NCBI GenBank assembly: GCA_006538405.1
Contig: BJKQ01000007.1
Location: 1,860,001-1,924,000 of the forward strand
Reading direction: 5' to 3'
DNA length: 64,000 nucleotides
From: Hansfordia pulvinata
Taxonomy: Eukaryota > Ascomycota > Sordariomycetes > Xylariales
Shown: in pieces, positions 9,408-20,287 of the stretch
How the letters are laid out: each line of letters begins with the position of its first letter
Position numbering within the stretch: position 1 is the first letter of the stretch
Made by a program: the position numbers and the translations under genes
Notes under the pieces: model-generated
The model's database searches: none
Told to the model about the DNA's origin: nothing
The model's input: the letters and a program-made list of their open reading frames with translations, nothing else

Positions 9408-12400
9408 ATGAGCGGCCGGCTCATCGCGACCGGGCGCCCGGCCATGGCCTCGCCCGCCGGCCTCGGTGCTCGACGACCCCCTGCCGCAGCCGCCGGCGCC
9501 GCCGCCCTCTCAACCGCCCGCGCCCGTCTCTACCACCATGTCCGCACCTCCACCGGCGGCCTCCTTCGAGCCGACGCCGACGCCGCCGCCCTGCGCTACG
9601 CCACCCGCCGCCGCCTCCGCCTGCTCCCGCTGCCCGGCGCCCCTTTCCACGGCCAGGCCGTCACCCACGTCCGCAACGCCTCCTTTGCTCGCTTTCTCCC
9701 CAAGCTCGTCTTCAAACTCGCCCGCATTCCTACTCTTTTCGGGGGCCTCGCGATCGCCAGCTTTGCTTGGGTACAATACCAGGCCACCCGTAAGTTCCGT
9801 CGCCTTCCTCTCCCAGCTGCCGTTCAGCGAGCACGAACCCCAACCCCTCCCTGCTGCCTTGTCTTGTGCTGATCGACCCGTCTCTACGCACAGAGGCCGG
9901 TAACTACGCCATCGATGTCTTCACCAACGCCCGCGACTCCGTGACCAGCACGGCCGGCGACCTGTTCGTTGGCGCCAAGGGCATAGCTGAGCAGACTATG
10001 CGCGGCTGGGAAAACACCAAGGAGCAGGTCGAGCTTCCTGAGTGGATGCAAAAGGTTTTGCGCCTGCAGGAGGAGATGGGCACAGGCAAGCAGGGCGGCG
10101 AAGGGCCCAACGGCAACGGCCCAGGCGGCGATGAGGACCCCAAGAAGGCCAAGGCCGGCGCGGCCGCAGTCGGCGCCACTGCCGCCGCCTACGGCTACGA
10201 ACAATCCTCCGAAGACGACCCCCGCAGCCCCGACGAGGTTGCCCGCGATGACCAGATGATGGTCCTGACCAAGAAGATGATTGAGATTCGCAACATCCTC
10301 GGTCGTGTCGGCCAGTCCAGCTCGCTGACTTTGCCCTCCATTGTCGTGATTGGATCCCAGTCATCGGGCAAGAGCTCCGTCTTGGAGGCCGTTGTCGGGC
10401 ACGAATTCCTTCCCAAGGGCTCCAATATGGTCACGCGTCGCCCCATCGAGCTGACTCTCGTCAACACTCCCGGATCTAATGCCGAATATGGCGAGTTCCC
10501 AGACCTCGGCCTGGGCAAAATTTCCGACTTTTCCTCCATTCAGCGAACCCTGACCGAGCTCAACATGGCTGTACCGGACACCCAGTGCGTCTCTGACGAG
10601 CCTATTCGCCTTTCCATATCTTCGCCAAACGTCCCAGACCTGTCTTTGATCGATCTGCCTGGCTACATCCAGGTTGTCGGCCACAACCAGCCCCTCGAAT
10701 TGAAGCAGAAGATTTCAGAGCTCTGCGACAAGTACATCCAAGCCCCCAACGTCATCCTTGCCATATCCGCCGCCGACGTCGATCTGGCCAACTCGACCGC
10801 GCTGCGCGCCAGCAGGAGGGTTGACCCACGGGGCGAGCGTACCATTGGCGTCATCACCAAGATGGACCTCGTGGACCCCACCCGCGGCCTGTCCATTTTG
10901 ACGGACAAACAGTACCCTCTCCGATTGGGCTACATAGGGATCATCTCCAAGGTCCCGACAGCGACTGGCCTCTTCTCCAAGGGCAACGCGAATCTGACGT
11001 CTGCCGTCACCCGCAACGAGAACTCTTACTTCTCAGCCCACCCCTTGGAATTCGGGCCCGAGAGCGAGGTCCAAGTCGGGACCTCTACGCTGCGGAAGAA
11101 GCTGATGAGCGTCTTGGAGCAGACCATGTCGGCGAGCTTGCAGGGCACTAGCGATGCCATTCGCCAGGAGCTGGAGGAAGCCACGTACGAATTCAAGGTT
11201 CAATACAACGATCGCCCTCTTTCGGCTGAGTCGTATCTTGCGGAGAGCCTCGATGCCTTCAAGCACTCGTTCAAGCAGTTTGCGGAGGAGTTTGGCCGCC
11301 CACAGATGCACGAACTACTCAAGAACGAGCTGGATCAGCGCGTGCTTGATCTGCTGGCCGCCAGGTATTGGAACAAGCCTATCCATGACCTTTCCGTGCC
11401 TGTTCCGGAGCTGGACAACATTGCCGACCTTCCCAAGGCCGACCCCACCTCTCTCTACTGGCGAAGACAGCTCGATGCATCCACGTCGGCGCTGACAAAA
11501 CTGGGAGTCGGTCGACTTGCCACAAATGTTGTTGCTGACTCGATTCAAGGCCACGTTGAGCAGCTGATCGGGCAGTCCATCTTCTTGAACCACCCTTTCG
11601 CGCAGCAGGCCATCACTGATGCTGCCTCCAACATCTTAAACGAGAGATTCTACAGCACGAGCGATCAGGTCGAGAACTGCATCAAGCCCTTCAAGTTCGA
11701 CATTGACATGGAAGAGCGCGAATGGGTTGCTGGACGCGAGCACGTGCAGGGCGTGCTGAAGAAGGAGCTCGTCGCTTGCGAGGGAGCCTTGAAGAGCCTT
11801 GAGACCACCGTTGGTGGCCGCCGGAAGCTGAAAGAGGTCATGACTTTTGTTGACAAGGCACGAAAGGGAGACTTCATCGTCGAGGGTGACAGCCAGAGTG
11901 GTGCAGGAGGCTTCAGTGCCGCACTGCTCCAGACAGGTAAGTCGTTCTTGTCGTTATGCGGAGAGCCAAGCTTACCATTCCACAGGACGAGAGGCGGTGT
12001 TTCTCCGTGACCGTGCCGACATTATCAAGATGCGCATGTATGCTGTCAAGTCGAAGCAGTGCGCCAACATGCAGAACAAGTACTACTGCCCAGAGGTCTT
12101 CTTGGACGCCGTAGCCTCCAAGTTGGCCTCCACGGCTGTTTTGTTTCTGAATGTCGAGCTGCTGTCCGAGTTCTACTACAACTTCCCGCGCGAATTGGAC
12201 CAGCGCCTCGGTCGTCATCTGACATCCGAGGATGTTGAGCGGTTTGCCAAAGAGGACCCCAAGATCCGTCGCCATCTCGAGGTGATACGGCGGAAGGAGC
12301 TCCTTGAGCTTGTTCTCGACAAGATGGACAGCCTGCGGCAGATTGAGGGCCGTGAACGCGATCGTCATGAGCGCGACCGCGAGCGCAACGGCGCGGCCAC

Positions 12401-12452
12401 TCGGCAAAAGGAGGCCGAGAAGGGCCGCAATGGCCGGTGGGGGCTGTTTTAG
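9408..12452 (+). CDS. MGM1: Mitochondrial dynamin-like GTPase Mgm1/OPA1
   Basis: Inner-membrane dynamin that drives mitochondrial inner-membrane fusion and cristae maintenance. Exons 9408-9789, 9894-11936 and 11986-12452 (donors gtaagt, gtaagt; acceptors cacag, cacag) give about 963 residues. The N-terminus is Arg/Ala-rich, typical of a mitochondrial presequence. It is followed by the anchor LARIPTLFGGLAIASFAWV and then an Ala/Gly-rich hydrophobic stretch (AAAVGATAAAYGY, near residue 220) where the rhomboid protease would cut. GTPase motifs are intact: P-loop GSQSSGKSS near residues 281-289, DLPGY near 381-385 and TKMD near 449-452. Middle and GED regions follow, with a charged C-terminal tail. 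No frame breaks were seen. Its convergent neighbour is RIT1, about 900 bp downstream. Confidence 0.95.
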
Positions 12453-13355
12453 AGGTTCGAACATCACGAGACTGCGGCTGTGAGGGGCGCGGTATATAGA
12501 AGCCGCGACCTCGACACGGTCCCGTGCGCAGCCTCGCGCGGTTGAGACTCCGCGGGTTTGCTTCATGACAGCGTGCATTTCATTTGGCTGCGGACGGCTG
12601 GAAAACGGAGTTCTAGGCGAGATCTGGACGGGATTTGTTTGGCTGTTCCCCCTCACTTGACATATTCTAGACGAGTCGCGCATTTCCGGAGGGATGGCCC
12701 TCCAACCCCACTCGATGTTATTTTGTTTACCCCTTTGGAACTTTGTAACATTCTCACCACCATTGCCCTGCAGCTTTACCCCAGCGCGCATTTGCTTTCA
12801 TTCTATTTAGATTGGGACGTGGCTTCTCTTGTAGTGTGGTCGGCCGAGACAGGGCCAGAATGTCAATGGCACAGAGTTAAATCTTTGAAGACCTGAAATA
12901 GGTAGATGCTCCATTCGGTTTGATCTCGTGAGTGCTTCTGGCGATGAGGGTATCGTCATTCGATCGTAGTGACGAAAGTATGCCATCTTCGTCATGTGTA
13001 GGTCTTTCATCAGCTTTTGGGGCTATTTGTACAAGGGGCTGTTCCGTCTGAGAATGATCCTGGACGAAACCTCGATTGCACCACTTTGTGGTCACTGTCT
13101 GTGCCTGGTCCGAAACTGCAGAGTGTTCGCTTACTTTCCTCCGACTATCTACCGTGTACTCAAATGTTCTCCCCCCCCCCCCCCCAGCTCCCTTCAAAAC
13201 CCCACCGTCGTCATACCCGCTTGTCCCTTGCCCTATAAATGAGCCATCCTCCCTACTGTAATGTACAACCGTAAAGGGTTTTTCGACAATCAATCTCCGT
13301 AAAGTCAGTATTCCATTGTCCGTTGTCCAGGTATTCAAGCCGTCTCTCCCCACGC
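12453..13355. other. Convergent 3' flanks of MGM1 and RIT1
   Basis: No gene seen. A 15-nt C homopolymer occupies 13171-13185. The rest is probably 3' untranslated sequence of both neighbours plus spacer. Confidence 0.55.
13171..13185. repeat. C15 homopolymer
   Basis: Fifteen consecutive C in the convergent intergenic region. It matters because homopolymer length seems unreliable elsewhere in this sequence. Confidence 0.85.
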
Positions 13356-15446
13356 TCAACCCATCAAGAAGCTATTGACGCTCTGCAGCGTGGCGCGGCT
13401 GGGGTTGGCCTCGGGGAAGGCGGCCATGATGCGCCCGAGCCGGACGCGCACCAGCGCCTTGCTGGCGACAGGCGGCGGCGGCGGAAGGGCCGCGCCTCCC
13501 GACCCTCCTACTTCTCCTCGCGGCCCGCCACCCTCTGCTTCTGCTGCGTCCGCGGCGCCCGGCGGCGGCGGCGGCGGCGGCGGCAGCGCCAGCTCGTCGC
13601 CGGCGTCGCCCCCCAGGAGCGCGCACGACAGCGCCAGCGCCACGCCGACCGACAGGTCGCGCCCGGTCTCGCAGGCCACCAGTACGTCGCTGCTGTTAGC
13701 AGCAGGAGAAGAGTCGAGCTGCGGGGACGAAGAAGTAGGGGCAGGGCAGGGGGCTCGCGACCCCGCCGAGAGAAGCGCGTCGCGCGCAAAGTCACACAGG
13801 CGGCCCAGCCCCACCCGCAGGTTGCGGCTGGCTATCTTGCCCTTGCCGAGGGAGGCCTGCAGCCTGGGCTGCTGCGGTACTGGTGGCGGCAGCGGAGGCG
13901 GTGCCCCCGTTTCCCGCTGCACCGCACCTGCGGCCTCCTCCTGGGAGCCGGGCTTGTCGCTCTCACTCGCGGGTGCGGTGGCGGTCCACGTCGTCGGGTC
14001 TGTGGGCTTGCTGGGCCGCAGCTCGATGATGGCGGCCCAGCGGCGGCGAGGGTGTTCGTCGTCGTCGCCGTCATCGCCGGCGTCGTCCTGCAGAGGGAGA
14101 GCGGACACGTACAGGTGTGGGGCCACGCGCCGGGGGGCGCCGGGCGGGTTGGTTGCCGCTGTCGATGGGGATGAGGATGACGCGGGCGTGGTTGAGGGGA
14201 TAGAGGCGGAGGAGGCGACGAGCGAGCGCACCAGGTCCGGCAGCTCGGCGTCGGAAGCGGAGAGGAGCTCGTCGGCGTGCGCCCAGAAGACGGGCGGGGT
14301 GAGGCCGCTGGGCGGGTTAGCTTTTGTTTCTTTGCTACGTTTGCTTTGGGGGACTACGATGAAGAAAAGGGGGGAGACTCACAGCGCCCAATTCTCGGTG
14401 TCGTCGCCGGCGCCCTGGATGTATCCCCCCTCGCTCATCTCGGCGCCGACCACGCGGCGGGAGCTTGTGCAGCAGATGATGGGGTGGAAGTCGGCAAAGA
14501 CGTCTCCCCCTTTTCGGGGCTGACGACGATGACGACGGGCGCCTTTTTCCCCGTCGCCACCACAGCCCTCCCCGTGATCGCCATCGCCGCCCTCGTCGTC
14601 ATCACTGCCGGACGGAGCCGGCAGCGGCAGCGGCGACTCTTGCGTGACCCACAGCGGGCGCAGGGGCTTGCGGACGGCGGCGCGCGCGGCGGCCAGCTCG
14701 GCTTCCAGCCCCAGGGCGCGCAGCGCGTCGACGTGACCCGGGACGCGGGCCAGCATCTGCGCGTTCTCCGAGGCCGAGACGGCCGACGGTGGCGTGTACA
14801 GGTCGAAAGCGCCCGGGGGCAGATCGTCTCCTCCTCCTCCCCCGCCGCCGCCATCTCCTCCCGATGAATCTTCTTCGCCTTCTCCTCCTCTCTTTCGCAG
14901 CCCACCGCCACCGCCGAAGAGGACCCGGTTGACGACGCAGCACCACATGGGCACCGTCTTGCTGAGCGCGTCGGGCATCTTCTTGCCCCTCCTCGTCGAG
15001 TCGACCACCACCAGCCCGTCCTCGAGCCCCGCCAGCGCCACCAGGTGCAGGTTGAGCCTGCGGCAGCTGAACCGCCACTGGCCGTGGTGCCCGTCGGTGC
15101 TCTTGAAGTACGCGCTCGCCCGCTTGGCCCCGGGCGCGACGTACCAGGACCCGCACCGCTCGTTGGCCACGAGCGGCCTCCCGCCGTACGCCCGCGCCGC
15201 CTCGGCCACGAACCGCGAGTCCGAGATCACCGACCGCAGCCGGTTGCCCATCGACAGGTTGGCTCGGCGGAGCGACGTCAGGATTGAGTTGAAGTTGTGG
15301 CTGCTGCTGCCGCTGCCGCTGATGCTGACGCCCGCGGTGAGCTGTGACAGGGCTCCAGCGTCATCTTCCTCCCTCTCCTCTGCTGACATGGCTGGCATCG
15401 TTGAGTGTGGCGACGATGTTGGCGGTGCTGACGTGGTCGATGCCAT
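13356..15446 (-). CDS. RIT1: Initiator tRNA 2'-O-ribosyl phosphate transferase
   Basis: Adds a phosphoribosyl group to position 64 of initiator tRNA-Met, keeping it out of elongation. Exons 15446-14383 and 14307-13356 around a 75-nt gtgagt intron give 671 residues. The N-terminal Rit1 domain starts around SILTSLRRANLSMGNRL and shows ANERCGSWYV, KSTDGHHGQW and the downstream VVDSTRRGKKMPDALSKTVP. The C-terminal DUSP-like domain has the phosphate-binding loop VACETGRDLSVGVALAL and ends near VNSFLMG. Several low-complexity inserts (Gly/Asp-rich near residue 195, poly-Pro near 610, Ser/Asp-rich) make it longer than the roughly 510-residue yeast enzyme. The splice join reads NWALGLTPPVFWAHADEL, typical of the family. 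Codon use is strongly GC-ending. Confidence 0.92.
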
Positions 15447-16154
15447 TACTTTCCCCCCTGCTCTGCCCTCCTCTCTCCCAGGTGGGGGAGGGGCGCTGGG
15501 ACTGCCCCGCGACGCGTGGTGGGGTTGGAGCGCGGTAGCCTAGTTTTCGGCGCTGTTCGCTAGCAGGTTGATCCGCAGTATTCTTAGCAACAAGCCAAGT
15601 CCAGAAAGTCAAGTGTCGTGTATCGAGATGCGCGGGCTTGGTGGGATTGGGCAACGGAGGTAGGCGATGAGCAAAAGACGGACATACGCAGCTTCCCGGG
15701 CTCGAAGAACGTTCTATATCGAGAACCAGCTGCGCACAGGTGGCGGCTTTGCTGCGATTGGCTTTCGCCTCGTGTAATGGTCGCCCATTGCTCGTCCGCG
15801 ACAATCTTCTCTGACTCTCCGGGGGCTCAACCTCGGAAACTTGAGCCCGGGTTGAATGAAGATGCTGCGCCGTTCATTGTATCGTACTGAAAGGCGCCGA
15901 CGAGCCGCTGGGACTGCTGCCATCCGCTAGCAATACCCTCGTCTAATTCCCATTCCGAAATCGTGTGCTCATGACTTATCACCCACCCTGATAGCCAACA
16001 ACAACGCCAGGGTCCAAAACTCCGCCCTTTTCACTTCCAAACCCAGCCCTTAACGCCGGAAAACGAGCAAACATAGCCACAGTCCAGGTCCTTTTCACCC
16101 ACCGAGCTCGCCGAGATCCCGCCCGTGCGAAGCGTCAACAAGCCCGAGTTGACC
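15447..16154. other. Intergenic, no gene seen
   Basis: Promoter region of RIT1 and 3' flank of the coiled-coil gene. Open frames are short and overlap in all directions without protein-like composition. Confidence 0.5.
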
Positions 16155-17483
16155 TCAGCAGATCACTTCCGCCCTGACAATAACCGCCGCCTCGCCGGCA
16201 TCGCTCACCTTGACGAGACTGGGGGTTGTGACCAGTGACACCTTATCCCCGGATCCGACTTTGCCTTTCACGCACATGTGCTCGGAGTCGGGCGTGAAGC
16301 CAAAGAAGCTCCTGTTCCCGTTCGGGCCCGCTGCCATGCCGGGTATCGCGTACCGACAATCTGAGAGCAGGCGGTCGAGTACAAGCGCCTGCCTCACAAT
16401 CCGGCCGATCTCGGCCTTGACGTACTCCTTGCCACGAGTGTGTCCGGAGGCATCTGACACGGTGATGAAGTGCTCAAGATTGGTGAATATCTCCAACCCC
16501 ACGCTGTCCACGGCTGTCTCTAGAGGCCATACCTGGTAGATCATGTCCATCGTGGAGTGGTGCCACCGCCGACCCTCGTGGTGCGGTATACGGGGCAGTA
16601 TCACCTTCTCGAAAGCATGGAGATTGTCTATGAGATGCGGAGGCCACCCGGCAGTAAACTTGTCAAAGAGGCGGGAAACCAGCCACTGCCAGATGAAGGC
16701 GCGGAACATGTAGCATACCAAGCCACTTTTGCCCAGATACGTGGTGTAGAGGTCTCCCGAGAGGGAGTGGAACGTACTGACCATCTGTTCGCTTGCCTGG
16801 CTCAAGTCGACGGGTGTGTTGAAGTGTTCGAGCGAAAGGGCTCTGACATCATCTTTGATCGTGTTGAAAGCCACTGTGACCCTCTTATGCATCTCGGCCG
16901 CATCGTAGCTAGAATCGTCGTCGGCAGTGACGGCGCGCAGTCGCTGTTTGAGGCCCAGGCTTTCGGCCGTCTTCTTGGCCAGGTCGCCCTCGCCATTCGT
17001 GGGAATGCGTACTGGGTGCACGGCATCAGCCGATTCGGTGTCCAGCAGGTCATGAGCGGCGCCCTTTTGCAGTCTCTCGTGTTCCGCTTGCAGCTCCCTG
17101 TATTTCTTCTGCAGACTCCTGTTGCCCGCGCGCAGCTTTCTGCACTCCTTGTCGTGGTCCAGTGCGTGGCCCGGCTTGATGCACTCAGAATCATTCGTGT
17201 CGACGTCTTGGAAGAGATCGGCAACTTCCAATTTGAGCCTCTCGTGTTCCGCTTCCAGATCGCGGTGTTTTCCTTGCAGGCTTTTGTGTGCCTGATTCAA
17301 CTCTCTGTATTTTTTGTCGCGGTCCTGGAGGTGGCCCTCGACCGCGGCCAGCTGCTCCCTAAGGGCCTGCATGGTTGGTGGCCGGGCGCAGAGAGCAGAC
17401 CCCGGACAGCTGTTGTGGGCGGGGGAGGGGTCTTGTGATTGGGCGCGGGGCGCGGCGGAGGCCCTGTGTGCTTTGGCGTGCAC
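16155..17483 (-). CDS. Coiled-coil orphan protein
   Basis: Single open frame of 442 residues. Residues about 38-140 are a strongly charged heptad-like coiled coil with two related repeats: KKYRELNQAHKSLQGKHRDL near 56 and a similar KKYRELQAEHERLQ near 124. The C-terminal half (from about residue 190) is a globular, probably helical domain with Trp-rich segments (RAFIWQWLVSRLF, HHSTMDMIYQVWPLE, ending VSDAGEAAVIVRAEV). I do not recognise the family. Similar long-helix plus globular layouts are common among lineage-specific fungal proteins. The methionine at residue 38 (MQALREQL) is a good alternative start, since the first 37 residues are Pro/Ser/Ala-rich. No signal peptide or membrane segment was seen. 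Confidence 0.65.
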   Translation of the reverse strand: MHAKAHRASAAPRAQSQDPSPAHNSCPGSALCARPPTMQALREQLAAVEGHLQDRDKKYRELNQAHKSLQGKHRDLEAEHERLKLEVADLFQDVDTNDSECIKPGHALDHDKECRKLRAGNRSLQKKYRELQAEHERLQKGAAHDLLDTESADAVHPVRIPTNGEGDLAKKTAESLGLKQRLRAVTADDDSSYDAAEMHKRVTVAFNTIKDDVRALSLEHFNTPVDLSQASEQMVSTFHSLSGDLYTTYLGKSGLVCYMFRAFIWQWLVSRLFDKFTAGWPPHLIDNLHAFEKVILPRIPHHEGRRWHHSTMDMIYQVWPLETAVDSVGLEIFTNLEHFITVSDASGHTRGKEYVKAEIGRIVRQALVLDRLLSDCRYAIPGMAAGPNGNRSFFGFTPDSEHMCVKGKVGSGDKVSLVTTPSLVKVSDAGEAAVIVRAEVIC

Positions 17484-18807
17484 GCGACTGGGCCGGCTTC
17501 TCTGGGCTCAGGCGGGAATGAGATGAGCTAGAAGCAGCGTCGGTTGAGAGACGGCCAATGCTGGCTCTGCGATGGTTGATGATGGCTGCTGAATGGTGAC
17601 ACCTGGTTGGCAGTGACTGGAGGCAGAAGAGATGCTGGAAGCGTTTGTGGGCGCGATCAACCCGTGGCCGCTTCGAGGTCGTCAGCAGCCTGCCGACACA
17701 GCGGATCCCTGGTAGGCAACGTCGCGCCGGGTAAGTCCGTGGAGCGCTCAAGTCGGGTCGTGTTGTGCGGCTCGCCGCAGCATACTCGCACCTGGGGATT
17801 GGTGTTTTCTCGGTGCTGAACTTTCAGTCAGAGTTGGGCCGCCCGTCCAATTGGAATTGAGGCCTGACGCTACGGCTACGGCTACGGTTGTGTGCGACAG
17901 CGATCGCACCTGCCCCGAAACCTCAACCCACCTAGGTACTCGTAAGTGCCTACCTACTTCCCTAACCTTACCTACCTGACCCGCCGTGCCCGACCACTTT
18001 CCATTCACATCTGCACCGGATTGCCGCAGCGCCTTCCGTACTTCACTGCTGAAGCCGGTTTCATGTGGATGATAATGGAATGCAAAAGAGCAAGTGGAAA
18101 GTGCCTAAGTACCTGGGTACTGCTTGACTTGTACACGACAATGGATACGGCGGAAGCCCAGCGCGGGAGGCGCCAGTGTAACCGGGTAGGTACCTTACAT
18201 CCTGGATTCATGTTTGCATCCCCTACATTAGGTAGGTATATTTGATTCAATACCACAGGCGGACAGCCTGGCACATACTACTCGTATTAGATAAGCACGC
18301 ACGTGTTCCCATGTATGACTACCTACCTGTGCCCCTCATGCTTTAACCTTTCCTTGGGTCGGGTCTCCGGTTATGCGAGATTCGTACTCTAACCTGGCAG
18401 ATGGACGTGACCGATGAAATCGCGGGGCACGTGCATTTCGTCAAGGCAGCCTCTCAAAGCAGCTTCAGTTGGCGACGACAATAGACTGCTCGCTATGAGT
18501 AGGTAGGTAAGGTAGCTGTAGCTAACTCATCTCAGATGCCATCCCCTTCGACCCCTGCTCTCACTACTGCTGCGCCGTGTCTACGCCATCGTAACCTGAC
18601 GCTGTCGCTCTGCCCGCCACTCCAAAGTGTTGCTCTGCTCTGCCTTTTGGAAAGAGCCTGGTATCATGCCAATATGCCATCTAACGGAAACAAGGCGTTG
18701 AAAGCAGGGAGAAAGAAACAAAAGCTGGGAAATCCAAACGCTCGCTGAACCCTTAATGCAGTACGACTCTCGCCCAGCCGCCGCCCATATATACACTGAA
18801 ATCGCCG
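17484..18807. other. Intergenic, no gene seen
   Basis: Contains a short GGCTAC tandem (about 17869-17886) and several TACCTACC/GTAGGTA elements (17930-18350). No coding sequence was recognised. Confidence 0.5.
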
Positions 18808-20287
18808 TCAAACTACAACCGGCCACCCGTCGCGGAATTCAAGTTTGTTCCACCCGAAAGTGAATCCCGGCTTGGGGCGGCCCGCCTCCTCGTCAAATAC
18901 AACATAGTGGTAATAGAGAATGGGGCCGACATCCTGCCCCTCGGCGGCGCCATCGCGGTCAAGAAACACACCCTGGCCTCCAGGTGCCCATACCCCGCCG
19001 TGGCTGGCCAGAATCTGGGTTCCGCCATTGTCGTTGACGCAGCTGCGGCCGTCCTTGTCGACAAAGTCCCCTCGAGGGTCTCGCGATCGACACACCATCG
19101 TCCGATAGACCTTTTCGCGGGCCACCCACTTGCCCTCGCGGGGCAGCAATGACCCGAGCTGAAGAAGAGATAGTACCACCCCTCGTAAGCGAACTGGAAC
19201 GAGGCCTCGGTCACACCACCAGGTGCTGTTGTGTTCCTCTCCAGATGCGCGATCTCGTCCAGAGCGCCATCGGCTACCTGCGTGGGCGGAACACCGAGTT
19301 GCACCTGGAACAAGCCAGTCTGGTACGAGCCGAAAGAGAGTAGATTGCTCGGGCCCGAGCGCTTTCCACCGTCGTCGCCATTGCCGTCTGTCTTGGTTGA
19401 ATTGACCTGGATCACGGACGCATCCAGAACGTTGTACTTGGCTTCCCACGGCACGTCGATGTGCCCAATCGTCTCCCAAGACCCTAGCTCTAGGTTCTTG
19501 CTCTGCCGCACGAATATACTGGCGTCGTGGTAGTAGTTTTGTGCCTCCGGGTTGGCGATGCCATGCTCTTCGTACGGCCAGTCGTGGCTGTTGAAATACA
19601 TGTAGTAGGTGCCGTCAATCTCCGTGACCTGCGGTGCCCCACCAGGTTGCCAAGAGCACCGTTGTTCTTCTCAAGCGCCTCGTCATCCCTGGTCCATGGC
19701 CCAGACATGGAGCTCTCCGAGGTCCACAAACTGCCGTTGCCCACGAAATTGTCGCCGGCGCCATTGCCGGTGGTGTAGAGGAATAGCTTGCCGTCCGAGG
19801 CGCGGCGTGTCACCGAAGGGTCGATGGTTCTCTGGCCTGTGAACTCGCCGTGGTTGAAGGGCCTGGTGCCAGCCAGCGGCGAGGGAGAGGGGTAGCTGCC
19901 CTCATTGGGGTTCTTGCCAGGGAAGATTTGTTCAGGGCCACCGAGGTCGTTGTCGTCGGGGGAGTCGTGGTGTCTTGGGAGCAGGAAGACGAGACACAGG
20001 GTCAAAATGAGGGCCAAAGAAACCACGCCGGCGAGGACGAAGATTATGATCCATGTGCGCTTGGATAGGCTGGTGCCGAAGAAGCCCGGGGGAGACGCGG
20101 CCGCGGCCTTCTCGGGATCAGCGGGGCTGGATGCCGGCTCCTTGGGCACGAGAGGAGCCGGGGCGGTGAAAGAGTCACCATTGGCGCTGCCGCCCGAGGC
20201 GGAAGGCGGGATCTGGGACGAATCAACCGACGACGGGTAGTTGTGAGGCGAGAGCTGAGTAGGCGCGTCGGTGGTGAGAGCAGACAT
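18808..20287 (-). CDS. Type II membrane-anchored GH43-like glycoside hydrolase, two apparent frameshifts
   Basis: Five-bladed beta-propeller family GH43 (arabinanase/arabinosidase-like). Start ATG at 20287. A Pro/Ser-rich cytosolic tail of about 78 residues precedes one membrane helix at residues 79-103 (IIFVLAGVVSLALILTLCLV), so the enzyme would face the outside. Catalytic landmarks are visible: D156 in TIDPSV (general base), D in NVLDASVIQ (pKa modulator) and E in VTEASFQFAYEG (acid), with the conserved YYLFFSSGHCC after it. Two breaks occur. At C4 19637-19640 one extra base turns NLVGHRR into NLVGAPQVTEIDGTYYMYF. At G4 19140-19143 one extra base joins GHCC to PREGKWVAREKVYR. Both repairs recover sequence expected for GH43. 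With them the protein is about 493 residues. It is either a sequencing artefact or a decayed gene; the identical error type elsewhere favours an artefact. Confidence 0.82.

Noticed and set aside
13323..14523. Long plus-strand open frames over RIT1
   Set aside because: They are antisense shadows of the GC-rich RIT1 coding sequence; only the minus frames show conserved Rit1 motifs.
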